This document shows positions 9,563 through 17,698 of a DNA stretch of 64,000 nt, piece by piece. The translations under genes were made by a program, and so were the position numbers. The stretch covers positions 6,696,001 through 6,760,000 of the forward strand of contig NZ_JADBEM010000001.1 in the NCBI RefSeq assembly GCF_014873875.1, read 5' to 3'. The number at the start of each line of letters is the position of its first letter. Position 1 is the first letter of the stretch. Below the pieces are notes generated by a model, which was not told the DNA's origin, did no database searches, and saw nothing but the letters and a program-made list of their open reading frames with translations. The stretch is from Actinopolymorpha pittospori. Its GTDB lineage: Bacteria; Actinomycetota; Actinomycetes; Propionibacteriales; Actinopolymorphaceae.

Positions 9563-10966
9563 TCAGGCGACGCGTGGCGGGCCGGTTGCGGGCCTGAATA
9601 CGTTGTGCCACAGGGTTTTCCAGTGTTGGGCCCAGGGCCAGTGCTCGGGTAGGTGCATGACTCTCCGGCGCCCGGGGCGGGCGATCCTGGCGGGGACGGT
9701 GACGATGTGGCGGCGCAGGGTCGCGCCGCGGGCGGCGGCGTGGCGGGGGCTGGTGAGGGTGCCGGCGGCGCGGAGCAGGTTGTGGGTGATGGCTGCGCAG
9801 ATCGCCCAGGCGCTGTTGGCGGCGAACCGGCCTGAGGGCAGATGAGCCAAGGGTCCGTCGATCAGGTCGGCGAACACGGTTTCGATGATCGCGTGCCGGC
9901 GGTGGGTGATGTCAGCCTGCGCGGTGGGTTCGGTGTTGTTGGTGAAGAACGGGTGGTGACGCCATACCGGGAACAGCTCCTCCTCGCGGGCGCGGTCCCG
10001 GACCCTGCGCACGACCAGCCGGGCGGTGACCGGGTGTTTGGTGGAGGTGAACGCGGTGAACTCCGTCTCGGCGACCTCGGCGTCGGAGATCAACTCACCG
10101 GTGTCGGGATCGGTGACCGCGCCGGGGTAGTGCACCGGGGTCCAGGCGTCGTCGGGGATGGAGGCGATCGCAGCGGTCACTGCCGGGTTCTTGGTGAGCA
10201 CCACCGAGAACCGCGCCCCTGCTTTCACACACGCGGCGACCACGGCGTGGTTGCCATACGCCGAGTCGCCCCGCACCAAGATCTCCCCACTGGCGCCGGC
10301 GACACGGGCGGTGGCGATCGCTTCGGCCACCATGCTCGCCGCACCCTTGCCCGAGGCGGCCCGTCCGGCGCGGAGCCGGATCCCGGCCACCACCGGCGCG
10401 CCCTGGCTGGTGCTGATCGTGGTGGCCAGCGGTGACAGGCCCCGGCGCAGCACCTGCCGGCCGGCGATCTTGGTGTGCCCGAAGCTCGCGCCCTGCTTGG
10501 CATGCCCATAAACCGGGCGTAGGAGTGAGTCGATGTCGATGAACACCTGATCCTCGATACCGGGCAGCAGCCCGCTGGCCTGGACAAGGTTGACCAGATG
10601 CGCCCGCGCGACCGACGCCAACTGCAGCGTGTGGCCGTGGGTGAACTCCCGCAGAAACTGGCCAAGCGTCGCCGGCGCGTACACCCCGCCGAACAGCCGG
10701 CGCATCCCACCAGAGCGGATCACATCCAGATCGTCGATACAGTCCGCGCCGGCAGCCATCCCGGCAATGATCGAGGTGAGCTTGCCCGCCGGGTTGGCCG
10801 CTGCCGACCTCACCGTCGTGGTCCGGATCGCGACCCGCTCGTCCACCAGCTCCGACAGGCCCGCCCGCTCGGCCAACGCCATCACCGGCACCAGGCCCGC
10901 ACACGACACCAGGTTCTGATCATCGAACACCGGCGTGGCTCGCGACCACCCGTACGGTAGTTTCAC
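9563..10966 (-). CDS. IS1380-family transposase
   Basis: An intact 467-residue DDE transposase of the IS1380 family, which cuts and joins the ends of the element. Typical segments are LVPVMALAERAGLSELVDERV near the N terminus, FIDIDSLLRPVYGHAKQGASFGHTK, ILVRGDSAYGNHAVVAAC (likely second acidic residue) and the C-terminal RRHAIIETVFADLIDGPLAHLPSGRF containing the conserved glutamate. No frameshift or premature stop is present, so it may still be active. It is the only gene in the element. Confidence 0.93.
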   Translation of the reverse strand: MKLPYGWSRATPVFDDQNLVSCAGLVPVMALAERAGLSELVDERVAIRTTTVRSAAANPAGKLTSIIAGMAAGADCIDDLDVIRSGGMRRLFGGVYAPATLGQFLREFTHGHTLQLASVARAHLVNLVQASGLLPGIEDQVFIDIDSLLRPVYGHAKQGASFGHTKIAGRQVLRRGLSPLATTISTSQGAPVVAGIRLRAGRAASGKGAASMVAEAIATARVAGASGEILVRGDSAYGNHAVVAACVKAGARFSVVLTKNPAVTAAIASIPDDAWTPVHYPGAVTDPDTGELISDAEVAETEFTAFTSTKHPVTARLVVRRVRDRAREEELFPVWRHHPFFTNNTEPTAQADITHRRHAIIETVFADLIDGPLAHLPSGRFAANSAWAICAAITHNLLRAAGTLTSPRHAAARGATLRRHIVTVPARIARPGRRRVMHLPEHWPWAQHWKTLWHNVFRPATGPPRVA

Positions 10967-10970
10967 TCTC

Positions 10971-11036
10971 AGTGCCTTTTGGATCGGGTTGGATCAGGAT
11001 CTAGACACTCCAGATTCTCCCGATCCAGAAGGCACT
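10971..11036. repeat. Subterminal inverted repeat in the IS upstream of the transposase
   Basis: Arms AGTGCCTTTTGGATCGGG (10971-10988) and CCCGATCCAGAAGGCACT (11019-11036) pair over 18 bp with one mismatch, around a 30 nt loop. It lies between the transposase start and the right terminal repeat, where transposase binding or a shield against readthrough transcription would be expected. Function is inferred. Confidence 0.6.
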
Positions 11037-11087
11037 TTCCCTGCTACCGCGCCGAGGGCCCACTCACCCGGTCCACGGATTGAGGCT

Positions 11088-11166
11088 AAGGACGAGACAG
11101 CGCGGCCAGGAGTGACACCCACGCTGACCCGCGCGCTGTCACCAAACACCGGGCCGTCTCGTCCTT
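11088..11166. repeat. Nested inverted repeats beside the IS right end
   Basis: AAGGACGAGAC (11088-11098) is complementary to GTCTCGTCCTT (11156-11166), and GACAGCGCG just inside it pairs with CGCGCTGTC. The outer arm overlaps the last bases of the IS1380 terminal repeat. It could be a terminator-like hairpin, or the footprint of another mobile element in which the IS inserted. Confidence 0.4.
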
Positions 11167-11215
11167 GTCACGGGGCCCACGGGGCTCTCCACACGCACGA
11201 GGTACGAGGGAGACG

Positions 11216-11953
11216 ATGAGCAAGCTGCTTGTGACCGGCTCGACAGGCCAACTCGGCCGGCCCACGACGGCCGCTCTGCGAGCCGCCGGAGTCGACGTCC
11301 TCGGCCTGACCCGGTCCGGTGGCCCGGGAGCGGTCGCCCATGACCTCCGCACCCGCCGCGGCCTGGACGAGGCCATACAGGGGGTCGACACCATCGTCCA
11401 CCTGGCCTCGACCAACGGCAGGCAGGACGTCGAGATGGCCAGGAATCTCACCGACAGCGCGAGACGCGCCGGGGTCGCGCACCTCGTCCTGATCTCCATC
11501 GTCGGTATCGACGAGACGCCGCTGCGGTTCTATCGGGACCGCGTTGAGATCGAGCGGATCGCCCTTGCTTCGGGAGTGCCGCTGACGATCCAGCGCGCGA
11601 CGCAGTTCCACTCCCTGATCGACATGATCTTCAGCGTCCAGAAGCTACCGATGATCTTCGTCCCACGCTGGCGTGTGCAGCCGATCGCCGTCGAGGACGT
11701 GGCGAGGAGGCTCGCGGAACTCGCGGTCGGAGCCCCGCAGGGACGGGTCGACGACATCAGCGGACCGGAGCAGCACTCGATGCGAGACCTGCACACCTTC
11801 TGGAAACAGGCGACCGGCAGCAGACGCCCCGCCGTGATGGTCCACCTTCCCGGCAGGTTCTTCGCCGCGTACGACGCCGGCGCCAACCTCGTGCCCGGAC
11901 CGGGCTATGGCACGAAGACGTTCGAGAGCTACCTGCAGGAGAAGTACCGATGA
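11216..11953 (+). CDS. NAD(P)-binding NmrA-like reductase/epimerase
   Basis: A 245-residue Rossmann protein starting with the nucleotide-binding loop LLVTGSTGQLGRP (G-x2-G-x2-G). The conserved segments VDTIVHLAST and LVLISIVGID fit atypical short-chain dehydrogenases of the NmrA/TMR type, which act as quinone or flavin reductases or as redox sensors. The catalytic YxxxK of classical members is not clear. ATG at 11216 is preferred because of the GAGGGAGA upstream; an upstream TTG at 11165 would run into the IS flank. It overlaps the copC-like gene by 4 nt, so the two are co-translated. Confidence 0.82.
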   Translation: MSKLLVTGSTGQLGRPTTAALRAAGVDVLGLTRSGGPGAVAHDLRTRRGLDEAIQGVDTIVHLASTNGRQDVEMARNLTDSARRAGVAHLVLISIVGIDETPLRFYRDRVEIERIALASGVPLTIQRATQFHSLIDMIFSVQKLPMIFVPRWRVQPIAVEDVARRLAELAVGAPQGRVDDISGPEQHSMRDLHTFWKQATGSRRPAVMVHLPGRFFAAYDAGANLVPGPGYGTKTFESYLQEKYR

Positions 11954-12507
11954 CCCGATCCCGTACGACGCCCCCCATGGCCGGGACCTGGCCCCTTCGC
12001 CTCGCCGCCGGCGTCCTCGCGCTCGCGGGTGTGTTCTGCGTCGACGTCGCCGTCGGCGCATCGACCGGGTGGGCGCACGGAGCCGTCGAGGCCACGACCC
12101 CACGGGCGGGTGAGCGGCTCGCCTCGCCGCCGGTCGAGGTCCGGGTCGAGGTCAGCTCGGGGCTCCGTGAGGCCGGAGCTGCCGTCGTGGTCGAGGATTC
12201 GGCCGGCCGGAACTGGGCGGTGGGGCCGGCCAGCGTCGACGCCCCGACCCTGAGTCAGCGGGTCCACCCGCGAATGCCTGACGGCGACTACCAGGCGCGC
12301 TGGAACGCCGTCGCCGCCGACGGCGCACCGTTGCATGGCGTCCTCCGATTCACCGTCGGCGCCGTGCCCGGGGACTCGAATCCGTTCAACGCCGTCGTCA
12401 CCGCCGACGGGGTGCGGTGGTTGCGCGGCGCCTCGTTCGCGTTCGTGGGCGTCGTCGTGGCGCTCGCCGGCTACGTCCTGGTCACGACGTATCGGTCGCC
12501 GACCTAG
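11950..12507 (+). CDS. CopC-domain exported protein with C-terminal anchor
   Basis: A 185-residue protein: signal peptide or anchor (residues about 15-40), a CopC/YobA beta-sandwich beginning AHGAVEATTPRAGERLASPP and ending DGAPLHGVLRFTVG, and a C-terminal helix (AFVGVVVALAGYVLV). CopC domains bind copper outside the membrane; the family's first histidine lies in the AHG at mature residue 2 here. Many actinomycete members are membrane-anchored and accompany CopD, which is absent here. It shares 4 nt with the NmrA-like gene and is followed by a strong terminator. Confidence 0.85.
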   Translation: MTRSRTTPPMAGTWPLRLAAGVLALAGVFCVDVAVGASTGWAHGAVEATTPRAGERLASPPVEVRVEVSSGLREAGAAVVVEDSAGRNWAVGPASVDAPTLSQRVHPRMPDGDYQARWNAVAADGAPLHGVLRFTVGAVPGDSNPFNAVVTADGVRWLRGASFAFVGVVVALAGYVLVTTYRSPT

Positions 12508-12531
12508 GACTCCGGGTGCGGCCACCCCAGC

Positions 12532-12560
12532 GGGCGCGGCCGAGCGTCGGGGCCGCGCCC
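12532..12560 (+). terminator. Hairpin after the copC-like gene
   Basis: A perfect 10-bp stem, GGGCGCGGCC (12532-12541) with GGCCGCGCCC (12551-12560), and a 9 nt loop lie 24 bp after the stop. There is no U-run, as is common in actinomycetes. It separates the NmrA/copC pair from the van-like operon. Confidence 0.6.
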
Positions 12561-12704
12561 GGCGGAATCCGAGCGTGGGGATAACGGACCGTTGGGACGG
12601 CGGAGCACTGGGTGGCTGTCCGAGACGTCCACCTAAGGGACGTGTCATCCCCAAGGACAAACCTTCGGCACCTTCGGTGGAGGCCGGCGAAGGGTCGCGG
12701 TTCG

Positions 12705-12716
12705 TAGCGTGCCGGT
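12705..12716 (+). promoter_or_regulatory. Leaderless-type promoter of the van-like operon
   Basis: TAGCGT (12705-12710) sits six bases before the ATG at 12717, the usual arrangement for actinomycete leaderless transcripts whose 5' end is the start codon. There is no Shine-Dalgarno sequence before this gene, which supports the reading. The kinase and response regulator at the operon end may act here. Confidence 0.5.
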
Positions 12717-13343
12717 ATGACGATCCTTCTCTGCGACCCCCGGGTCGGCGCGATTCCGGTCCAGGACGACGGGGAGCCGCTGGTCGAACTCCCGGCCGCG
12801 TTCGGACCAGCCGGAGCGCTGGTACGGGCGTCCCTGGCGCAGCGGCTGATGCTGGCCCGTGGCCGGCTCCCCGTCGGTGTCGGACTGCGGGTGGTCGAGG
12901 GACACCGGACGATCGAGGACCAGCGCGCGATCATCACCGCGTACGCCACCGATCTCCTCACCGCCCGTCCCGAGTTGGAAGCGGATGAGCTCCTCACGCT
13001 GACCAGCCGATACGTGGCTCCCGTACCGGTGGCGCCGCATGTCGCGGGTGCGGCCGTCGACCTCACTCTCGTGGACCACGAGGGGAGCGAGCTCGACCTG
13101 GGTACTCCGATCGACGCCACACCGGAGCAGAGCGGGGGAGCCTGCTACTTCGACGCGCCGCAGGTGACGGGCCAGGCCCGGGCACACCGTGACCTGCTGG
13201 CGACCGCCCTGACCAGCGTCGGGCTGGTCAACTACCCCACGGAGTGGTGGCACTGGAGTTACGGCGACCGCTACTGGGCGCTCAGCACCGGCGCTCCGGC
13301 CGCGCTGTACGGGCCGATCAGCGCCCACCAGGTCGCCGCATGA
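12717..13343 (+). CDS. VanX-like D-Ala-D-Ala dipeptidase (M15 family)
   Basis: A 208-residue zinc peptidase. The metal and catalytic residues line up with VanX: HVAGAAVD gives His108 and Asp115, and EWWHW gives Glu176 and His179 (in VanX H116, D123, E181, H184). GHRTIEDQ contains the substrate-side arginine. There is no signal peptide, so it should act in the cytoplasm and hydrolyse free D-Ala-D-Ala before it enters peptidoglycan precursors. It is the first gene of a six-gene operon with a racemase and a ligase, as in glycopeptide-resistance clusters. It could instead serve D-Ala recycling from the wall. Confidence 0.9.
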   Translation: MTILLCDPRVGAIPVQDDGEPLVELPAAFGPAGALVRASLAQRLMLARGRLPVGVGLRVVEGHRTIEDQRAIITAYATDLLTARPELEADELLTLTSRYVAPVPVAPHVAGAAVDLTLVDHEGSELDLGTPIDATPEQSGGACYFDAPQVTGQARAHRDLLATALTSVGLVNYPTEWWHWSYGDRYWALSTGAPAALYGPISAHQVAA

Positions 13344-14503
13344 GCGCACTTTCGGTAGCCGTGGAGCTGCCGCGTGTCAGTGGACCGACGCTGCTGGTCG
13401 ACCTTTCCGCGATCGCCGAGAACACGAGGACCTTCACCGCCCGGACCGACGCCGCGTTGATGGCCGTCGTGAAGGCGGACGGCTTCGGGCACGGCGCCGT
13501 CGACGTCGCCCGGACCGCGCTCGCGCACGGCGCCACCCAGCTCGGAGTGACCAGCATCGAGGAGGCTCTCGCGCTGCGCGAGGCGGGGCTGCGGGCCCCG
13601 GCGCTCAGCTGGCTCAACCAGGTGGACGCGGACTTCGAGTCGGCGGTATCGGCGGACGTCGACCTCGCCGTACCGAGCCACCAGCACCTCGAGGCGATCC
13701 TGCGCGGAGTCGCGGGGCGGACGCGCGCGCGGGTCCACCTCCAGCTCGACGTCGGCATGGCTCGCGACGGCGCCCCTCCGGATGAGTGGGCCCAGCTGTG
13801 TCGGGCGGCGCGCCAGGCGGAGCAGCGCGGCCTCCTCGACGTCGTCGGTGTGATGGGCCACCTCGGATGTGCCGACGACCCCACGGATCCGTCCAACGCC
13901 GCGGGTCGCAGGCGCTTCGCCTGGGGCCTGGAGACGGCACGCGCGACCGGCCTTCGACCCCGGACGCGCCACCTCGCCGCCACCTCGGCGACACTCACGG
14001 ACCCGCGTACCCACCACACGATGTGCCGCGTCGGGGCCGGTCTGGTGGGCATCGACCCGTCCCGGACGGTCCGCCTGCGACCGGCGCTGACCCTCACCGC
14101 GCCGGTCGTCAGCGTGCGCCGGGTCCGGGCCGGCACCCCCGTCGGTTACGGGCACACCTGGACCGCACCCACCGCGACGAACCTCGGCCTGCTCCCGCTC
14201 GGATATGCGGACGGGCTGCCGCGCGCGGCGTCGGGTCGGGCCGAGGTCATGGTGCGCGGGCGCCGCGCGTCGATCGTGGGCCTGTTCTCGATGGACCAGA
14301 TCGTGGTCGACCTCGGCGAGGACGCGGTTCCCCCCGGCGAGCCGGTGACGATCTTCGGCCCGGGGGACGCGGGCGAGCCCACCGTCGCCGAGTGGGCTGG
14401 CTGGGCCAGCACCATCGAGCACGAGATCGTCACGGGGATCGGCGCCCGGGTGCGTCGAGACGTTCGAACCGAACACACCAGCGGACTACGGAGCATGCGA
14501 TGA
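13340..14503 (+). CDS. alr: Alanine racemase (PLP fold type III)
   Basis: A 387-residue enzyme that interconverts L- and D-alanine or, in VanT relatives, serine. PLP lysine is Lys45 in LMAVVKADGFGHGAVDVAR; the cofactor-phosphate segment HLAATSATL, the second catalytic tyrosine in PVGYGHTW and the GYADGLPRA motif are present. The start ATG at 13340 overlaps the dipeptidase stop by 4 nt. It is not the only possible racemase in a genome; the location between a D,D-dipeptidase and a ligase suggests a dedicated supply of a D-amino acid. Alanine versus serine specificity cannot be read safely. Confidence 0.9.
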   Translation: MSALSVAVELPRVSGPTLLVDLSAIAENTRTFTARTDAALMAVVKADGFGHGAVDVARTALAHGATQLGVTSIEEALALREAGLRAPALSWLNQVDADFESAVSADVDLAVPSHQHLEAILRGVAGRTRARVHLQLDVGMARDGAPPDEWAQLCRAARQAEQRGLLDVVGVMGHLGCADDPTDPSNAAGRRRFAWGLETARATGLRPRTRHLAATSATLTDPRTHHTMCRVGAGLVGIDPSRTVRLRPALTLTAPVVSVRRVRAGTPVGYGHTWTAPTATNLGLLPLGYADGLPRAASGRAEVMVRGRRASIVGLFSMDQIVVDLGEDAVPPGEPVTIFGPGDAGEPTVAEWAGWASTIEHEIVTGIGARVRRDVRTEHTSGLRSMR

Positions 14504-15441
14504 GGACCCGAGTCGCCGTCATCGGTGGCGGACAGAACAGCGAACACGAGGTGTCCCTCGCCTCCGCGGCGGCGGTGGCCTCCGCACTCGAGGAGGCCGG
14601 GTACGACGTCGTACGGCTGCGGATCGACCGGAGCGGCGACTGGTATGGGGGAGAGGAGCGCCCGGTCGGCCTGGCCGGCGCGGTCGAGGTGCTGCGCACC
14701 TGCGACGTCACGATCCCGGTGCTGCACGGTCCGCACGGGGAGGATGGCACCCTCGCCGCGTTGTGTGAACTCGCGGGCGTCCGTTATGTCGGATCCGGCG
14801 TCCGGGCCGGCGCCCTCGCGATGGACAAGTGGGCGACCAAGCTGGTGGCCGAGGCCGTTGGTATCGCCACGGCTCCGGCCGTCCTGCTCGCCGCGGCGAC
14901 CGCGCCGACCTACGCCTGGACCCGTCCGGTCGTGGTGAAGCCGGTCGCGTCCGGCTCGAGCCAGGGCGTCTCGCTGGTCCGGGAGCCGTCCGGGCTGAGC
15001 GCCGCGCTGGACGCCGCCCTCGCGTTGGACGACCGGGTGCTGGTCGAGGACGTCGTGACCGGCCGGGAGATCGACCTGGCCGTCCTCCGTCGGCCGGACG
15101 GGTCCCACCTGGTCGCTCCCGCGCTGGAGATCGTGGTGGACGGCCTTTTCGACTTCGACGCGAAGTACGGCGGCGGGGCCGACTTCCGGATCCCCGCGGA
15201 ACTCGCCGACGTCGAGCGCAAGACGCTCGAGGAGGCGGCGGTCACGATGTTCGACGCGCTGGGGTGTTCCGGTGTCGCCCGGGTGGACTTCTTCTGGACC
15301 GACAAGGGTCCGGTGCTCAACGAGGTCAACACCATGCCCGGCTTCACCGAGCACTCCCAGGTGCCGAAGATGTTCGCGGCCGCAGGAACGTCGTACGCGG
15401 ACCTCCTCGACCTGCTGGTCCGCGACGCGCTGACCGGGTGA
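14500..15441 (+). CDS. ddl: D-Ala-D-Ala ligase-family ATP-grasp enzyme
   Basis: A 313-residue ATP-grasp ligase that joins D-Ala to a second D-residue with ATP. Seen in order: GGGQNSEHEVSLASA (first substrate loop), PVLHGPHGEDGTL, VVVKPVASGSSQGVSLV (ATP loop), the omega-loop FDFDAKY at residues 217-223, and LNEVNTMPGFTEHSQVP at the C-terminal metal and substrate site. The AKY tyrosine favours an amino acid over D-lactate as second substrate; D-lactate ligases carry histidine in this loop. FDF in place of the common YDY leaves D-Ser possible. Start overlaps alr by 4 nt. Confidence 0.9.
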   Translation: MRTRVAVIGGGQNSEHEVSLASAAAVASALEEAGYDVVRLRIDRSGDWYGGEERPVGLAGAVEVLRTCDVTIPVLHGPHGEDGTLAALCELAGVRYVGSGVRAGALAMDKWATKLVAEAVGIATAPAVLLAAATAPTYAWTRPVVVKPVASGSSQGVSLVREPSGLSAALDAALALDDRVLVEDVVTGREIDLAVLRRPDGSHLVAPALEIVVDGLFDFDAKYGGGADFRIPAELADVERKTLEEAAVTMFDALGCSGVARVDFFWTDKGPVLNEVNTMPGFTEHSQVPKMFAAAGTSYADLLDLLVRDALTG

Positions 15442-16451
15442 TGGGGCCCGGCAAGCCCAGCCGGCGCGTCGCGGGGCTGGACCTGCTGCGGGGGATCGCG
15501 GTCGGGCTGGTGCTCGCGCGGCACGCCTTGCCCACTCCGTTCGCCGGTGCGGGCGTCGTGGGTGTGGTGATGTTCTTCACCCTCTCCGGCTACCTGATCA
15601 CGGGTCTGCTCGTCGACGAACTCGAACGGACCGGGCGCGTGGACCTGCGCCGCTTCTACGCCCGGCGGGTCCGCCGGCTCGTCCCGCCCCTACTGGTGCT
15701 GATGGCGGCCGTGGTCGTGGTGACGCTCGCGTTCGACCCGATCGGTGACCGGGGCGAGCTACCGAAGACGGTGCTCGTCGCGCTCACCTGGACCGGAAAC
15801 CTGCCGTTCGGCCACCCGAGCGACGCGACGTTCCACCTGTGGACGCTCGCGACGGAGGAGCAGTTCTACCTGCTCTGGCCGACGGTCCTGGCCTTCGCGT
15901 TCGTCCGCCGCCGGGTCGGTGCCGCACTGGTTCTGGCGGGCGCGGCCTGTATGCTCGCCTGCGCCATGACCGTGCTGTGGCTGCGTGAGGCTCCCGACCT
16001 GGCCTACTCGCTGCCGACCTCATGGGCCGGATGCTTCGTGATCGGAGCGGCCGTCCGAACGCACGGTGATCGGCTGGCGCTCCCGCGGTGGGCGGTTCCC
16101 CTCGCCCTGGCCGGGCTGGCGGCGCTGAGCGTCGTACCGATCCGTGGTCACGCGCTCACCTATCTCGCAGGAGGACCGACCATCGCAGTACTCACCGCGG
16201 TCCTCGTGCTGGCCTGGCGTACCTGGACCGACGTGACCACACCAGCGCTGCGCGTGATGGTGTGGATCGGCACGGTCTCCTACGCCGCGTACCTGTGGAA
16301 CTACCCGCTCACCATCTGGCTGCGTCCCTACGTCCCGGTCGGCAGCGGCCTGCTCGCGGCCTGCCTCACCCTGGCCGCCGCGGCGCTGAGCTGGAAGTAC
16401 GTCGAACAACCCCTGGCCCGTCGATGGCAGGGGCAGCGGCTCACGACATGA
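15441..16451 (+). CDS. Acyltransferase-3 (OafA-like) membrane protein
   Basis: A 336-residue integral membrane protein of about ten helices from acyltransferase family 3. Diagnostic pieces are GLDLLRGIAVGLVLARH (N-terminal helix with Arg and His), FFTLSGYLITGLL, FYARRVRRLVPPLL, FHLWTLATEEQFYLLWP and YAAYLWNYPLTIWL. Such proteins O-acylate polysaccharides, lipids or peptidoglycan, or, as the N-terminal half of VanT, are thought to help L-serine uptake. Its start codon shares one base with the ligase stop (TGATG), so it belongs to the van-like operon. Confidence 0.88.
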   Translation: MGPGKPSRRVAGLDLLRGIAVGLVLARHALPTPFAGAGVVGVVMFFTLSGYLITGLLVDELERTGRVDLRRFYARRVRRLVPPLLVLMAAVVVVTLAFDPIGDRGELPKTVLVALTWTGNLPFGHPSDATFHLWTLATEEQFYLLWPTVLAFAFVRRRVGAALVLAGAACMLACAMTVLWLREAPDLAYSLPTSWAGCFVIGAAVRTHGDRLALPRWAVPLALAGLAALSVVPIRGHALTYLAGGPTIAVLTAVLVLAWRTWTDVTTPALRVMVWIGTVSYAAYLWNYPLTIWLRPYVPVGSGLLAACLTLAAAALSWKYVEQPLARRWQGQRLTT

Positions 16452-17698
16452 GGCGTACCGACCTGCGCGGCTGGTTGCCGGACGTGGCCGTCGCCGCGGT
16501 CGTGGCGTTCTTCGGGCTCTTCGAGATCTCGGCCCTCAGGAGTTACGAAGGGCCGCGGCCACAGGCGTTCGTGACGCTTGGGATGTCGGTCGCCGCGGGT
16601 TTGTGCCGCCGCTTCCCGTCCGCGGCGCTGGCGCTCCTCTGGGCGATGTGCGGCGTGCAGTTGCTCTGGGGAATCCAGGTCATGTTCGTGCAGTTCGCCG
16701 TGGGGGTCGTGGCGTTCGGCACCGCCCGCTGGGGAAGCGCCGCGACACTCTGGCTCAGCGGCCTGTCGATCCCCGCCGCCACCATGATCGTGATCGTCGA
16801 CGCCCAGGTCCTCGGCCGCTTCAACGGCCTCGGCCATCTGCTGAGCAACCCGATTCTCGTCCGTGGCGTCCGCGAGCTCGGGTTCACCTTCCCCGTCGCG
16901 GTGGCGAGTATCGGCATGCTCACCCTTGGTACGCCGTGGCTGGCCGGCCTCGCGTTCCGGTTCGGTGACCGGGCCCGGGAGTCACGGGCCTCGCAGATGG
17001 CCGCGGAGGAGGTGGCGGCCCAGGCGGTACGGGATTCGACGCAGGCACAGGAGATCGCCAGGCTTCGCGACGAGCAGACCCGACTCGCCCGCGACGTGCA
17101 CGACGTGGTTGGCCACTCGCTGGCGGTGATCCTGGCCCAGGCCGAGTCGGCCCAGTACCTCGACGCCGCCGATCCGCAGGCGCTCAAGAGCACCATGGCC
17201 AACATCGCGACCGCAGCGCGTTCGTCTCTGCGGGACGTGCGACACGTCCTTTCCGACACCACGCAGCCGGCCGCCGTTCCGGGTGGCCTGGACAAGGTCG
17301 TCGACGGCGTACGCATGAGTGGCCACGAGGTCGTCAGCACCGAGGTCGGGACCCGGCGACCGCTCCCACCCGAACTCGAGGTGGTGGCGTTCCGTGTCCT
17401 GCAGGAGATGTTGACGAACGCGATCAAGCACGGTCGTCGAGACCAGCCCGTGCTGATCGAGCGGCGCTGGGAGGACGAACTGCGGATCGAGGTACGCAAC
17501 GCCATCGGCGAGCCGGACGCGCTCGACGCGGCGCAGCCGATTGGCGGCCAGGGCCTGGAGGGCATGCGAAGGCGGCTCGAGTCGGTCGGTGGGCGCCTCC
17601 ACGTACGACGCGAACAGGAACCACAGCGAGGACAGGGAGGGCTCGGACCGATGTTCACCGCCACGGCGTGGGTGCCGGTCCGGGCAGGAGGACGATGA
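16448..17698 (+). CDS. NarL-family sensor histidine kinase
   Basis: A 416-residue membrane kinase with five or six N-terminal helices (about residues 10-180), a dimerisation helix of the HisKA_3 type with the phospho-acceptor His218 in LARDVHDVVGHSLAVI, and an ATPase domain with the N-box EMLTNAIKHGRR and G-box GGQGLEGMRRRLESVGG. No large external domain is present, so it may sense a membrane or wall-precursor signal. It overlaps the acyltransferase gene and the response regulator gene by 4 nt each. This is not the VanS (HisKA) type. Confidence 0.92.
   Translation: MRRTDLRGWLPDVAVAAVVAFFGLFEISALRSYEGPRPQAFVTLGMSVAAGLCRRFPSAALALLWAMCGVQLLWGIQVMFVQFAVGVVAFGTARWGSAATLWLSGLSIPAATMIVIVDAQVLGRFNGLGHLLSNPILVRGVRELGFTFPVAVASIGMLTLGTPWLAGLAFRFGDRARESRASQMAAEEVAAQAVRDSTQAQEIARLRDEQTRLARDVHDVVGHSLAVILAQAESAQYLDAADPQALKSTMANIATAARSSLRDVRHVLSDTTQPAAVPGGLDKVVDGVRMSGHEVVSTEVGTRRPLPPELEVVAFRVLQEMLTNAIKHGRRDQPVLIERRWEDELRIEVRNAIGEPDALDAAQPIGGQGLEGMRRRLESVGGRLHVRREQEPQRGQGGLGPMFTATAWVPVRAGGR

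Larger units (their letters stand above)
9418..11091 (-). mobile_element. IS1380-family insertion sequence, complete
   Basis: The element is bounded by 21-bp terminal inverted repeats: left end 9418-9438 (CCTAAGCCTCAATCCGTGGAC) and the complement of 11071-11091, with one mismatch at the fourth base. It contains one full-length transposase gene on the minus strand. The flanking tetranucleotides are CACA (left) and ACGA (right), so the 4-bp target duplication usual for the family is not visible. This suggests recombination or decay after insertion. Confidence 0.88.
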
